Assembly (NCBI GenBank): GCA_964549495.1
Contig: CAZJWJ010000002.1
Location: forward strand, 1-64,000
Origin: JACKBJ01 sp964549495
GTDB taxonomy: Bacteria; Chloroflexota; Anaerolineae; Epilineales; Epilineaceae
Direction of reading: 5' to 3'
DNA: 64,000 nucleotides
Below are positions 23,357 to 32,106 of this stretch, piece after piece. The number at the start of each line of letters is the position of its first letter. The stretch's first letter is position 1. A program made the position numbers and the translations under genes. Below the pieces are notes generated by a model, which made no database searches, was not told the origin of the DNA, and saw only the letters and a list, made by a program, of their open reading frames with translations.

Positions 23357-25117
23357 TTAGGGTAGCGGACAGCCTTCGCGTTCGGCGATGGCGCGGTAGA
23401 GGGCATCCAGGTCTTCGGCGTCCGACTCGACCAGCACGTGCGATGGGTCGCCGGTGATCTGATCGAGCAAGGTGCGGTCGACCTCGGCGCCGATGCCCAG
23501 GGCGTAGATGCGGATGCCGTCGGCGAGAACGCTGGAGGCAGCGGATCGGACGGCCTCGGCCTCGACCAAGCTGGGCCGGCCGTCGGTGAGGAGGATGAGG
23601 ACCGGGCGTTCGGAAGCACGGGCGTCGGCCAGGGCCGTCCGGCCTTCGAGCAAGCCTCGGTCGAGCCGCGAGCCCTCGTCGCTGACCAGGCCGGCCAGGC
23701 CGGCTCGAACCGCGGACAGGTCGGCGGTGAGCGCCGTGACCCGGCGCGCCGTCTCGTCGAAGGCGACCAGGGCGACGCGATCCTCGTCGGTCAGGCGGTC
23801 GAGGAAGGTCTGGGCGGCCTCGATGGCCGCGTCGATGGCGGGCCGGCCCGCCCGGGTGGGCTCGGCCATGCTGCCGGAGACGTCCATGACCAAGGCGATG
23901 GCCTTGCGGTTGGGTCCGATGCATGCCCGCCGGCCCAGGAAGGGCAGGAAAACGATACGCGGGCCTTCGTAGTTCAGGCGCAATTCGCCGGCACAAGCGC
24001 GAGGCGCTTCGACGCCCGGCTCCGGGCAAGGCCCGAGGCCGGGTCCGATTACGAAGCGATCGAGGTCGAGCTTTCCCTCGGCCCAGGTGACCCAGATCCG
24101 TCCGCCGGCACCGGAGCCGCCGACGTTGGAGGCGCGTCCCCCGCGACCCCCGCGGACGCTCACGTTGCCGCTCAGCGATAGGTGGACGGCTTCGATGCGG
24201 ATGCCGCCGCCCGAGCCTCCGCCACCGGCGTCGAACTCGGCCGCCTCGCCCTCCTCGCCCTCGGCCGAGACCCTGCCTTCGATGCGGATGTCCTCGGCGA
24301 CCAGGACGATGGCGCCGCCACCGTCTCCGCCGCGCAGGCTCAGCGGTTCGTGATGGGAGGCGGGTGCGGCACCGCCGCCGGATCCCAGGCGCACATCCTC
24401 GTCTTGGGCTCCATAGGGCTGACCGCCTTTCCATGCGCCGCGCTTGCCGTCCTGAACGCCGTCGCCGCCGCGTCCACCGTGTCCGCCGCCGGCACCGCTG
24501 GAGGTGGGGTGCAGGGGCCCCGGGTTGCCCGTGCGGGCCGCGACGCCGAGGTCGAAGGCGTTGATGCCGCCCTCGCCGCCGCCCGGGCCCTCGCCTTTGC
24601 TCTCGCGCAGGCCGCGGAAGCCGGCGGCATCGGCCGAGATCTGGCCGCCGGCTTCGATGACGATGCGATCGGCCCGGATCTCCAGCCGGCCGCCCGGCGC
24701 GCTGCCGTCCGGCGGACGTCCCCGGTAGTCGTCGACCTCGATGCGCCCGCCGTCTTCGACGCGCAGGAGTCCGAAGCGATGCGTGCCGCTGAGGACCAAG
24801 GTCTGGCCGGCGGCGACGATGCGATCGGGTGGAGCCTGCTCGGGCGCGGCGGGTCGAGCGCGGTCCAGCCAGGCTGCCGCGGAAGCGGTGTCGACCGTGT
24901 CGATCGACTGCTCCTCATCGGCAATGCCCGGAAGTGGGATGAGCGCGACGGCGCCGATGAGCAAGGTCGTGAAGAAGATGCTGCGCAGCGTCCGTCGCCG
25001 GACTCCGAACCCGCGGGTCGCGAGGGCGGACCGGCCGGCGGTGCCAAGGCCTTCGGTGCGCGGGATGTGATGGTGGTCGGACTGCAAGGCGGCGCCTCTC
25101 GAGGATCCAGCGATCAT
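23357..25117 (-). CDS. Glycine-rich surface protein with a VWA domain
   Basis: This is a protein of about 586 residues. A membrane or signal segment (SIFFTTLLIGAVALIPLPG) lies about 45 residues in. The middle, about 90-350, is extremely Gly-rich with regular repeats of the type GGRIEV, GGQISA, EGRVSAEG, SGNVSVRGGRGG, the layout of a parallel beta helix. The C-terminal third is a von Willebrand A domain with an intact metal site: D-x-S-x-S in LVMDVSGSMAEP, the Thr region in GSRLDRGL, and LLTDGRPSLVEAE. VFLPFLGRR lies at the joint between the two parts. It is likely anchored or secreted and adhesive. The ATG at 25117 is used because a GTG 21 nt upstream would overlap the promoter, but the ribosome-binding site is poor and the start is not certain. 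Confidence 0.8.
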   Translation of the reverse strand: MIAGSSRGAALQSDHHHIPRTEGLGTAGRSALATRGFGVRRRTLRSIFFTTLLIGAVALIPLPGIADEEQSIDTVDTASAAAWLDRARPAAPEQAPPDRIVAAGQTLVLSGTHRFGLLRVEDGGRIEVDDYRGRPPDGSAPGGRLEIRADRIVIEAGGQISADAAGFRGLRESKGEGPGGGEGGINAFDLGVAARTGNPGPLHPTSSGAGGGHGGRGGDGVQDGKRGAWKGGQPYGAQDEDVRLGSGGGAAPASHHEPLSLRGGDGGGAIVLVAEDIRIEGRVSAEGEEGEAAEFDAGGGGSGGGIRIEAVHLSLSGNVSVRGGRGGRASNVGGSGAGGRIWVTWAEGKLDLDRFVIGPGLGPCPEPGVEAPRACAGELRLNYEGPRIVFLPFLGRRACIGPNRKAIALVMDVSGSMAEPTRAGRPAIDAAIEAAQTFLDRLTDEDRVALVAFDETARRVTALTADLSAVRAGLAGLVSDEGSRLDRGLLEGRTALADARASERPVLILLTDGRPSLVEAEAVRSAASSVLADGIRIYALGIGAEVDRTLLDQITGDPSHVLVESDAEDLDALYRAIAEREGCPLP

Positions 25118-25140
25118 GGTATGGCTTCGGTTCGGCACGG

Positions 25141-25169
25141 GGTTTACCGTATCGTGCAGGGCTTGTCAA
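25141..25169 (-). promoter_or_regulatory. Promoter of the VWA protein gene
   Basis: On the minus strand TTGACA (25169-25164) is followed after 17 nt by TAAACC (25146-25141). The mRNA would start about 15-20 nt before the ATG at 25117. Confidence 0.5.
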
Positions 25170-25211
25170 GCAAAGACCGTCGAGCCGAGCATGACGGTAG
25201 AACGCAAGTTG

Positions 25212-25232
25212 GACCGGCCGAGCGGGCCGGTC
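25212..25232 (-). terminator. Hairpin downstream of mutL
   Basis: GACCGGCC (25212-25219) pairs with GGCCGGTC (25225-25232) over a 5-nt loop, about 100 nt after the mutL stop and before the promoter of the next leftward gene. No U tract follows on the minus strand. Confidence 0.4.
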
Positions 25233-25333
25233 TGCTTTCCAGGACGTCGGGGCGGGGTCGGTCGTGACCCCGGGGGACGATGAAGTCGTCTACTCCGCGT
25301 CGGGTTCGCAATGCCGCATCCGTGATCGAGCCG

Positions 25334-27313
25334 TTAACGCCGGCCGAAGAGCCGCTCCACCTGGGCCGCAGAGAGCACGACGACCGTCGGCCGGCCGTGC
25401 GGGCAGGTCCATGGGCTCTGGCAGGCCTCGAGGTCTTGTACCAGGCGCTGCTGCTCGGCCGGCGAGAGGGTCTGGCCGGCCTTGACCGTGGCGCGCTTGC
25501 AGACGGCGCGCACCAAGCGGGCCTCGAAGGCCACTTCGATGGGCGCGTCGCCGGCCTCGGTGGCGTCCAGGATGGCGCGCACGGTGGCGGCCACGTCGCT
25601 GGACGTGGCCAGGTCCTGGGGCAGGGCGCGGACCAGGGCGCTGTCCTCGCCGAAGGGCTCGATCTCGAAGCCCAGGCCGCGAAAGGCCTCGGCTTGCTCC
25701 TCGATCAGCCCGATCTGGCGCGGCGGCAGGCCGACGGTCTCGGCCGAGAGCAAGGACTGCGAGGGCAGGTTGCTGTGACGGGCCATGAAGGCCTCGTACA
25801 TCACCCGCTCGTGGGCCGCGTGCTGGTCGATCAGATAGAGCCCGTCCGGCCCCTCGGCCAGTAGATAGGTCTGGGCCAGCTGGCCGATCAGACGCAGGAG
25901 CGGCAGGCGATCGCCGCCGGCCTGGCTCCAGTCGGGCTGCTCGGCGGCTGGCCCGCCGGCGCCGTAGTCCCGCGAGCCCGATTCGGCTACGCGATGGCCC
26001 TCGGCGCCGGCGCCGGACGATTCGAGGTCGGGCAGGTCGTCGGCTTCCGAAGCCCTTCGGTCGGTCCGCGCGTGCGCGGGTCCGCTCGAGCTCGGGCGCG
26101 ACCCGGGCTCCGGCCGCTCGTAACCCGGCAGCCGGCCCGATCCGGTCGCCACGGCCTCCGCGCCCGTCTCATCCGGCTTCGAGCCGCCGGTGCGCCCGAT
26201 CCCGCGCGAAGGGTCGAAACGCGGCCGGCGGCGCTCGCGGGGGCGCCAGGCCGCGCCTCGGCGGTCACCGGGTGGTTCCGACAGGTCGGCGGGGGCGACG
26301 CCGCCGCGCTCGGTGACGGCGGCGCGCACTGCGCGCTGGACGGTGGCGAAGAGGGGCCGCGGATGTCGGAAACGGACCTCGGTCTTGGCCGGGTGCACGT
26401 TGACGTCCATGGCCTCGGGCGGCAGCTCGATTTGGATCACGGCCACCGGGTAGCGTCCCTTGGGCATCAGCGAGTGATAGGCCTGAATGATCGCCCAGCT
26501 CAGCTGGCTGTCCTGCACCCAGCGGCCGTTGACCAGAAGCGTGATATGCGAGCGGCTGGCGCGATGCACATGCGGGCGGCCGGCAAAGCCGCGCACGCGG
26601 ATCTGGGGTACCTCCTCGTCGGCTTCGCGCCGCCCTTCGACGGGCAGCATCTCGCCGGCCAGCTCGTGGCCGAGCATGGCGGCCAGGACGTCCTCCACCT
26701 TGCCGCTGCCGCTGGATCGGAAGCGCTCCTGGCCGTCGCGCAGGTAGACCAGGCGCAGCCCCGGATGGGCCAGGGCATAGCGGGTGACGATATCGTGGAC
26801 ATGGCCGGCCTCGGTTCGATCCGTCTTGAGGAACTTCAACCGGGCCGGCAGGGCATTGAAGAGGTTCTCGACGCTGATGCTGGTGCCCGGCGGCGCGCCG
26901 GCCGGCGCGTGGTCGACGACCCGGCCGTTGTCGATGCGCAGACGGGTGCCGGCCTCCTCGCCCTCGGCCCGGGTCAGGCAGGTGAGGATGGAGACCGAGG
27001 CGATGGAGGCCAGGGCCTCGCCGCGAAAGCCCAGGGTGGAGATGCTGGCCAGGTCCTCCGCGCTGTCGATCTTGCTGGTCGCATGCTTCCGGAAGGCCAA
27101 CTCGACCTCTGCGGACGGGATGCCGTGGCCATCGTCGCGCACCCGGATCAGGCGCCGGCCGCCTTCGCGGATCTCGACCGTGATCTCGCTCGCTCCGGCG
27201 TCGATGGCGTTCTCGATCATCTCCTTGACCACGCTGGCCGGCCGCTCGATCACCTCGCCGGCGGCGATGCGGGCGATGGTCAAGTCGTCCAGGGCGCGGA
27301 TGGGCTTGGGCAT
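25334..27313 (-). CDS. mutL: DNA mismatch repair protein MutL (endonuclease type)
   Basis: MutL, 659 residues, links MutS recognition to strand incision. The N-terminal GHKL ATPase has IAAGEVIERPASVVKEMIENAIDAG, DDGHGI, ATSKI and TLGFRGEALASI. After a long Pro/Arg/Ser-rich linker (about 330-430), the C-terminal domain carries the metal-binding endonuclease motif DQHAAHERVMYE, together with VCKRATVKAG and CPHGRPT, so this MutL nicks DNA itself, as in organisms without MutH. TATCAT lies only 6 nt before the ATG, so the mRNA is probably leaderless or nearly so. No mutS is in the window. Confidence 0.96.
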   Translation of the reverse strand: MPKPIRALDDLTIARIAAGEVIERPASVVKEMIENAIDAGASEITVEIREGGRRLIRVRDDGHGIPSAEVELAFRKHATSKIDSAEDLASISTLGFRGEALASIASVSILTCLTRAEGEEAGTRLRIDNGRVVDHAPAGAPPGTSISVENLFNALPARLKFLKTDRTEAGHVHDIVTRYALAHPGLRLVYLRDGQERFRSSGSGKVEDVLAAMLGHELAGEMLPVEGRREADEEVPQIRVRGFAGRPHVHRASRSHITLLVNGRWVQDSQLSWAIIQAYHSLMPKGRYPVAVIQIELPPEAMDVNVHPAKTEVRFRHPRPLFATVQRAVRAAVTERGGVAPADLSEPPGDRRGAAWRPRERRRPRFDPSRGIGRTGGSKPDETGAEAVATGSGRLPGYERPEPGSRPSSSGPAHARTDRRASEADDLPDLESSGAGAEGHRVAESGSRDYGAGGPAAEQPDWSQAGGDRLPLLRLIGQLAQTYLLAEGPDGLYLIDQHAAHERVMYEAFMARHSNLPSQSLLSAETVGLPPRQIGLIEEQAEAFRGLGFEIEPFGEDSALVRALPQDLATSSDVAATVRAILDATEAGDAPIEVAFEARLVRAVCKRATVKAGQTLSPAEQQRLVQDLEACQSPWTCPHGRPTVVVLSAAQVERLFGRR

Positions 27314-27319
27314 GGGCCG

Positions 27320-27325
27320 ATGATA
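27320..27325 (-). promoter_or_regulatory. -10 box 6 nt before the mutL start (leaderless type)
   Basis: TATCAT in the context ATGCTATCATCGG on the minus strand ends 6 nt before the mutL ATG, the same arrangement as at 6250-6245 before the RNA methyltransferase gene. No Shine-Dalgarno sequence is present. Confidence 0.5.
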
Positions 27326-27347
27326 GCATGCGCGCCGCGCGACCGAT

Positions 27348-28718
27348 TCAGTCGCTCTCGCTCCGGTCGATGCCGGGCAGGCGGCTTGGGTCTAGGTCCT
27401 CCCAGCGCTCGCCTGTGAGGTGCTCGAAGAGCATGCGCGCCTCGGCGCCCCAGACCGGGTCGTCGACCAGCGCGGCGATGGGCTCGAGGCCGGCGGCCAA
27501 GCCGGTCGAGGCCAAGAGGCGCATGGCCTGACGGCGTGCGGCCGGCGGCTGCGCGGCGTCGACCGCGCGCTTTACCAGATTCGCGTAGCGCTCGCGCTCG
27601 GCCGCCGGAGGAGGCGGGGGCGATGCGACGGGCGCCTCGAGCGGGCCGACGATGGCCTGGTAGATCGGCTCCGGCGCATCGAAGTGGCGCCGGAAGGCGG
27701 CCAGGTTGCCGCGCCAGGGCTTGGCGCCGAAGAAGGCGCGCAGGGCCGCCGGCTGCTCGCGATGGAGGGTCTCGATCAGCATGGTGGACAGGATGTAGAA
27801 GACGGCGCCCTTGCGGAATCCGACCGGATCCTCGTCGCGGGCGGTCCACCGCGCCAGCGCCAAGCGGCGGGTTCCGATCAGCTCGCGCAGGCCGGGCAGC
27901 TCGCCGCGGCGCAGGCTGGCGCGCAGGATGCGCCGGCGCACCTCCGCTTCGCGCGCCGGTGGCGGCGGACCCAGGCGCGCCATGGCTTGGATCTCGATGT
28001 GGCTGGCCATGCCCTCGCTGGCCCAGGGCGGCTCGAGATGGCGCCGTCCGATCAGGCTGTAGCCCACGTGATGGGCCAGCTCGTGAGCGATCAGGCGCTC
28101 GAAGCCCATCGGGTGGTCGGCCGAGACGACGATGCGCATGCGGCGGATGCCGGTGTAGTAGCCGGCGGTCATCTCCATCGTCGGCCCCAGCGCACCGTGG
28201 TAGCGCCGCATCGCGTCCCGCTCGGCAAAGCAGATCACCCGCAGCGGCGCCAACTCGGGCAGTTCGGGCCCGAGCAGGTCCCGGCTGGCCGCCAGCGCGG
28301 CTTCCAGGACGCGCTGAATTCGCGAGGCCAGGGCCGGATCGCCGTCGGTCCAGATGCGCATGCGGCCCGCGTGGATGACATGGCCATCACGGCCGGCCGC
28401 GCGGCGCGCCTGGGCCAGATCCACCGACTCGCGCTCGCGCGCGAGGCGCTGCCAGGCCATGCGATAGAGCGGCAGGCGCGGGCTTCGGATGGCGAAGATC
28501 GTGCCCAGGATCAGGATCGCCAGCTGGATCGGGCCGGCCCACAGTCCGCTCTGGCCCGGATCGTGCAGCATCAGCGTTGTCAAGTAGGCCCAGAGGACCA
28601 GGATGCCGATGGCGCTGGCCTTGCGCCCTCGGAGGGACGAGCGGATCACGATCTCCATGGCCAGATAGACCGCGGCGACGATGATCGCGAGGTTGGCCAA
28701 GGCGACCAAGAGGCTCAC
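27348..28718 (-). CDS. Membrane-bound peptidase MA-type metallopeptidase
   Basis: The protein has 456 residues and starts at GTG 28718. The first 85 residues hold two or three membrane helices (LANLAIIVAAVYLAMEIVI, AIGILVLWAYLTTLML, IQLAILILGTIFAI). Residues 115-330 are a gluzincin domain: HELAHHVG supplies the HExxH zinc site, and PPWASEGMASHIE has the third ligand Glu. The C-terminal 100 residues are helical with Ala/Arg repeats like HEAT units (ARRQAMRLLASTG, LEPIAALVDD). It is likely a membrane protease facing the cytoplasm or the outside; the substrate is unknown. It lies between mutL and a secreted esterase, with 34 nt to mutL. Confidence 0.8.
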   Translation of the reverse strand: MSLLVALANLAIIVAAVYLAMEIVIRSSLRGRKASAIGILVLWAYLTTLMLHDPGQSGLWAGPIQLAILILGTIFAIRSPRLPLYRMAWQRLARERESVDLAQARRAAGRDGHVIHAGRMRIWTDGDPALASRIQRVLEAALAASRDLLGPELPELAPLRVICFAERDAMRRYHGALGPTMEMTAGYYTGIRRMRIVVSADHPMGFERLIAHELAHHVGYSLIGRRHLEPPWASEGMASHIEIQAMARLGPPPPAREAEVRRRILRASLRRGELPGLRELIGTRRLALARWTARDEDPVGFRKGAVFYILSTMLIETLHREQPAALRAFFGAKPWRGNLAAFRRHFDAPEPIYQAIVGPLEAPVASPPPPPAAERERYANLVKRAVDAAQPPAARRQAMRLLASTGLAAGLEPIAALVDDPVWGAEARMLFEHLTGERWEDLDPSRLPGIDRSESD

Positions 28719-28751
28719 GATGCGTCCCGTATCCTCGCTGGGCGCCCGAAT

Positions 28752-29801
28752 CTAACCTCGCTGCAGGAGTGGAAGGTAAACTTCCTCGGGCGGCGCGATG
28801 GTCGGGCTCGCGGTCGCCGGCGGGCTGGGGCTCGCCGATGGCTCCGGGAACCGGGTCGGCTCGCCCGTCGCGGTCGAGGTCTCCGTCGGCTCGGGCTCGT
28901 CGGTCGCGGTCGGGTTCGGTTCCGCGGTGGGGCTGGGGATCGGCGATTGGAGCCAGAGGCGGTCGTAGGCGTATTCGGCGAAGACCGACATCAGCGCGTC
29001 CGGCATGAAGGGGGCGTGGCCTTCGCCCTGCAAGGGGTGGAAGAGGTAAGGGATGTCGACCTGCTCGGCTCGGTCGCGCAGGTTCTCGGCTTCGCTGAAG
29101 GGCACCACGGTATCTCGAGTTCCATGGATGATGGCCAGCGGCGGCTCGCCGGCCTCCATCTGCCCCACTTCGTTGTAGAGCCCGCCCCAGAGGTCGAGCA
29201 CCAGCGCGACCTCCTGGGAGCGGTCCGCCGGGCCGGCCAGCTCGTAGTCGGTGTAGGTGCTGAAGAGCGCGGTGATGGCGCCGGCCGAGGAGCCGCCGAT
29301 GACGATGCGGCCGGTGTCCAGCCGGTGTTCATCGGCATGTTCGATCAACCAGTTCACCGATTGGCGCGCGTCGCTGACGGCGGCGGGGATGCCCTGGGTG
29401 ACGATGTTGCCCTGGTTGATGCGGTAGCTGGGCGCGACGGCCACGTAGCCCCGGCGGGCCATCAGCTCGCAGTAGAAGCGGGGCTCGAAGTCCTTGGTGC
29501 CGCCGACGAAGCCGCCGCCGAAGAAGAAGATGAAGACCGGCCGCTCGGTCTCGGTGTCGCCGGCCGGTTCGTAGATGTCCAGCTTCAGCTCGACCTCGCG
29601 GCCGCTCGGGATGTCGATGGCGCGACCGTAGGTCACATCGTTGGTCCGCTCGATCTCGTCGAAGACCAGATCGACATAACGCTGAGGTTCGCCTTGGGCG
29701 GCGGCGGATCGCGTGCCGGAGCCCTGAAGCCAGACGGCGATCAGGCTGGCGCAGGCCAGGCAGCCAAGCGTGGCCAGCGGCGACGAGTTCGGACGGTCCA
29801 T
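28752..29801 (-). CDS. Secreted alpha/beta hydrolase (esterase/BD-FAE type)
   Basis: This protein has 349 residues; ATG 29801 follows GAGGTG. A signal peptide (LATLGCLACASLIAVWLQG) leads into a hydrolase fold: oxyanion strand VFIFFFGGGFVGG, where Phe stands in place of the His of HGGG, nucleophile Ser in VIGGSSAGAITAL, Asp in HGTRDTVVPFSEA and His in GEGHAPFMPDA. The set fits carboxylesterases that release acetyl or feruloyl groups from polysaccharides. The C-terminus is a Thr/Pro/Glu-rich linker of about 60 residues ending EEVYLPLLQRG, the tail shared with other secreted proteins in this window. Confidence 0.87.
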   Translation of the reverse strand: MDRPNSSPLATLGCLACASLIAVWLQGSGTRSAAAQGEPQRYVDLVFDEIERTNDVTYGRAIDIPSGREVELKLDIYEPAGDTETERPVFIFFFGGGFVGGTKDFEPRFYCELMARRGYVAVAPSYRINQGNIVTQGIPAAVSDARQSVNWLIEHADEHRLDTGRIVIGGSSAGAITALFSTYTDYELAGPADRSQEVALVLDLWGGLYNEVGQMEAGEPPLAIIHGTRDTVVPFSEAENLRDRAEQVDIPYLFHPLQGEGHAPFMPDALMSVFAEYAYDRLWLQSPIPSPTAEPNPTATDEPEPTETSTATGEPTRFPEPSASPSPPATASPTIAPPEEVYLPLLQRG

Positions 29802-29860
29802 CCTGGCACCTCGATTCGGTGGGGGCGGAGGCCTGCCGGCCACGGAGACTTCGACTTGCG

Positions 29861-29866
29861 ATGATA
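29861..29866 (-). promoter_or_regulatory. -10 box for the secreted esterase gene
   Basis: TATCAT in CTGCTATCATCG on the minus strand lies 59 nt before ATG 29801, leaving room for a normal leader with the GAGGTG ribosome-binding site. No -35 box is evident. Confidence 0.4.
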
Positions 29867-29907
29867 GCAGTCCTCGCCCTCCTCGAGCCGCGGTGGTCCG
29901 GACAGGC

Positions 29908-29913
29908 TATCAT
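29908..29913 (+). promoter_or_regulatory. -10 box for the small zinc-ribbon gene
   Basis: TATCAT in AGGCTATCATGGG lies 38 nt before the ATG at 29952, which has GGAGG in front. It is the same hexamer as the divergent box at 29866-29861. Confidence 0.35.
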
Positions 29914-29951
29914 GGGACCGGGGGCGTCAAGGCGAAGACGGAGGTCAACCG

Positions 29952-29978
29952 ATGCCACGCGACCAAGTTTCGACATGA
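29952..29978 (+). CDS. Possible 8-codon leader peptide
   Basis: ATG with GGAGGTCAACC in front opens a frame of only eight codons (MPRDQVST) whose TGA overlaps the ATG of the next frame as ATGA at 29975-29978. This may be an upstream peptide that couples translation to the zinc-ribbon gene. The alternative is a frameshift error joining the two frames. Confidence 0.3.
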   Translation: MPRDQVST

Positions 29979-30160
29979 ACCCGATCTTCAGCGCTGCTGC
30001 CGCGCGGGGTGTCATGCGGCGGTTCCAACCGCATTGCCGGCGCTGCGGTCGACCGCTCGGTTACGGACGCTGGCGCCAGTGGTCGACTCGGCGCTGCCGG
30101 AACTGCCGTCGGATCGACTCGAAGTCGGATTCCTCGTGCGGTACCAAGAAGCGGGCTTGA
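29975..30160 (+). CDS. Small putative zinc-ribbon protein
   Basis: The protein has 61 residues and is strongly basic. Two CxxC knuckles separated by 16 residues (HCRRCGRPL and RRCRNCRR) form a typical zinc ribbon. The start is coupled to the preceding eight-codon frame by an ATGA overlap, and a TATCAT box lies upstream. It converges on the antiporter gene, with 13 nt between stops. Small zinc ribbons bind RNA, DNA or protein; the role here is unknown. No homologue is recognised, and this gene is otherwise supported only by motif and signals. Confidence 0.45.
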   Translation: MNPIFSAAAARGVMRRFQPHCRRCGRPLGYGRWRQWSTRRCRNCRRIDSKSDSSCGTKKRA

Positions 30161-30173
30161 TGACTCCTCCGGC

Positions 30174-31880
30174 TCAGAGCGCCCCCGAGCCGATGCGCCC
30201 CAGATAGCCCTGGCGTCGCTGCGAGTCCTCGACGTAGTCCAGCACCGTAGCTGCCTCGAAGTCGCATTGCTCCAGGGTCAGCCGCAGCATGGCCAGGCCG
30301 GCTTCGAGCTCGGGCTGGACCACGGCCAAGGCGCGCGGGTCGGCCTGCAAACGCTCCAGCTCCGCGATGCTCGTGGCGCGCAGGATGATCGAGGGCCCCT
30401 CGCCATCGGCCCCCTGGTGTGACATGATCGCCCGGTTCACCTCCGGCGCCGGGACGGTGCTCACCAGCAGCCGGGCGCGTTGCAGGCCGGCAGCTTCGAG
30501 GACCGCGTGGCTTCGGGCATCGCCGAAGAGGACCGGGAAGCCCGCCTCCACGGCGCGATCGAAAGCCCGATGGTCGAGCTCGATGGCGACGAAATCGATC
30601 TCGGCCTCGCGCAGCGCCTCGGCCAGGAGCCAGCCGGCTCGGCCGCAGCCGGCCAGGATCACATGTTCCTGCAGCCCTTGCTCGGGCAAGTTGGCCGATA
30701 GTGGTTCTTGCTCCGGCCGGCGCGAGCGGACTCGGGCGTAGATCGGCGCCGTGGCCGAGGCCGCCAGCGGAGTCAGCGCCATGCTGATGACGGCCGTGAC
30801 CAGCACCAGGCTGTAGAGCTCCTGCGAGATCGAGCCGCTCTGCAAGCCCACGCGGGCCAGGACGAAGGAGAACTCGCCGACCTGGAAGAGCGTCAGCCCG
30901 ACGGCCAAGGGGATCACGCTGTGATAGCCCATCAGGCGCGCCAGCAGGCTCAAGACCAGGCCCTTGCCCAGGGCGACCAGCGCGACGACCTGCAAGACCA
31001 AGGCCAGGTTCTCCAGCAGGAAGCCCGGATCGAAGAGCATGCCGGCCGAGGCGAAGAAGATCAGCCCGAAGAGATCGCGCAGCGGGATCATGTCGCCCAG
31101 GGCCTGATGGCTGTAGGGGGACTCGCTGAGCACGATGCCGGCCACGAAGGCGCCCAGTGCGAAGGACAGGCCGGCCAGGTAGGTGGCGTAGGCCAGCCCC
31201 AGCGCGATGGCCACGTGGAAGAGCAGGAAGAGCTCGCGCGAGTTGCTGCGCGCGACCCAGGCCAGGAGGCGCGGGATCCAGCGCGTGCCCAGGAGCAGCA
31301 TGCCGGCCAGGAACAGCGCCGCCACCAGGGCCACCCGCAGCAGCGTCGCTCCGCTGCCCTGCAGATCCGTCAAGCGCGGCAAGATGATGATCATCGGCAC
31401 GAAGATCAGATCCTGCACCAGCAGCATGCCGATCATCACCCGCGAGCTCAAGGTACCCATCAATCCCTGATGCTGAAGCGTCTTGAGGGTCACCATGGTG
31501 CTCGAGAGCGCGATCATCGCGCCGAACCACAGGCTCTGGGCGCCGCCCAGGCCCAGGCCGAGCAGGGCGGCGATGCCGGCGCCGAGGCCCATGCAGAGCA
31601 GGATCTGCAGCGGCGTGCCCACCAGCGCAATCCAACGCACCGGCCGCAGGTCCTTGATCGACAGCTCGAGCCCCAGGGTGAAGAGCAGGAGCGCCACGCC
31701 GAGCTCGGCCAGGAGCTCGATGTCATGCACGTCGGCCACCGTCACGCCACCGGTGTAGGGACCCACCAGCACGCCGGCCAGGATGTAACCCAGGATCAAG
31801 GGCTGGCGCAGCGCCTGGGCCAGTGCGCCGCCGATGAGACCGGCCACTACGATGATGGCGACGTCCGCCGCGATGCCCAT
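30174..31880 (-). CDS. Kef-type cation:proton antiporter with TrkA-N domain
   Basis: This membrane protein of 568 residues belongs to the CPA2 family. ATG 31880 was chosen because the membrane domain begins there (IAADVAIIVVAGLIGGALAQ); the longer reading has no ribosome-binding site. About 11-12 helices follow, with family blocks QPLILGYILAGVLVGPYTGG, LLLFTLGLELSIKDLR, GAMIALSSTMVTLKTL and LLVQDLIFVPMIIILP. The cytosolic C-terminus is a Rossmann NAD-binding TrkA-N domain (VILAGCGRAGWLLAEAL, FGDARSHAVLEAAGL). It likely exchanges K+ or Na+ for protons under control of a nucleotide. The last 80 residues lack a clear TrkA-C domain. Confidence 0.92.
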   Translation of the reverse strand: MGIAADVAIIVVAGLIGGALAQALRQPLILGYILAGVLVGPYTGGVTVADVHDIELLAELGVALLLFTLGLELSIKDLRPVRWIALVGTPLQILLCMGLGAGIAALLGLGLGGAQSLWFGAMIALSSTMVTLKTLQHQGLMGTLSSRVMIGMLLVQDLIFVPMIIILPRLTDLQGSGATLLRVALVAALFLAGMLLLGTRWIPRLLAWVARSNSRELFLLFHVAIALGLAYATYLAGLSFALGAFVAGIVLSESPYSHQALGDMIPLRDLFGLIFFASAGMLFDPGFLLENLALVLQVVALVALGKGLVLSLLARLMGYHSVIPLAVGLTLFQVGEFSFVLARVGLQSGSISQELYSLVLVTAVISMALTPLAASATAPIYARVRSRRPEQEPLSANLPEQGLQEHVILAGCGRAGWLLAEALREAEIDFVAIELDHRAFDRAVEAGFPVLFGDARSHAVLEAAGLQRARLLVSTVPAPEVNRAIMSHQGADGEGPSIILRATSIAELERLQADPRALAVVQPELEAGLAMLRLTLEQCDFEAATVLDYVEDSQRRQGYLGRIGSGAL

Positions 31881-32016
31881 GTCTTCCGATCGCCTCGAAG
31901 AACTCAGATGATGACGTTGCGTCCGATCCACTGACCGAATACGAAGCATACCATGGCCCCCGTCGGCAGGAAGCTGGATGCCCTGGAAGCCGGACATGTC
32001 TCCGGCGTCGGAACGC

Positions 32017-32022
32017 TACAAT
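32017..32022 (+). promoter_or_regulatory. -10 box for the dioxygenase gene
   Basis: TACAAT in ACGCTACAATGG lies 84 nt before ATG 32107. The same GCTACAAT word precedes genes at 36579 and 44768. There is no convincing -35 box. Confidence 0.4.
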
Positions 32023-32106
32023 GGTGGCGATGATACCGATATCCGAGTTCGTGTCACTACGACCCACGAGCACGATCCCGGAGACGTCAAGCCGCAGGAG
32101 AGACCC

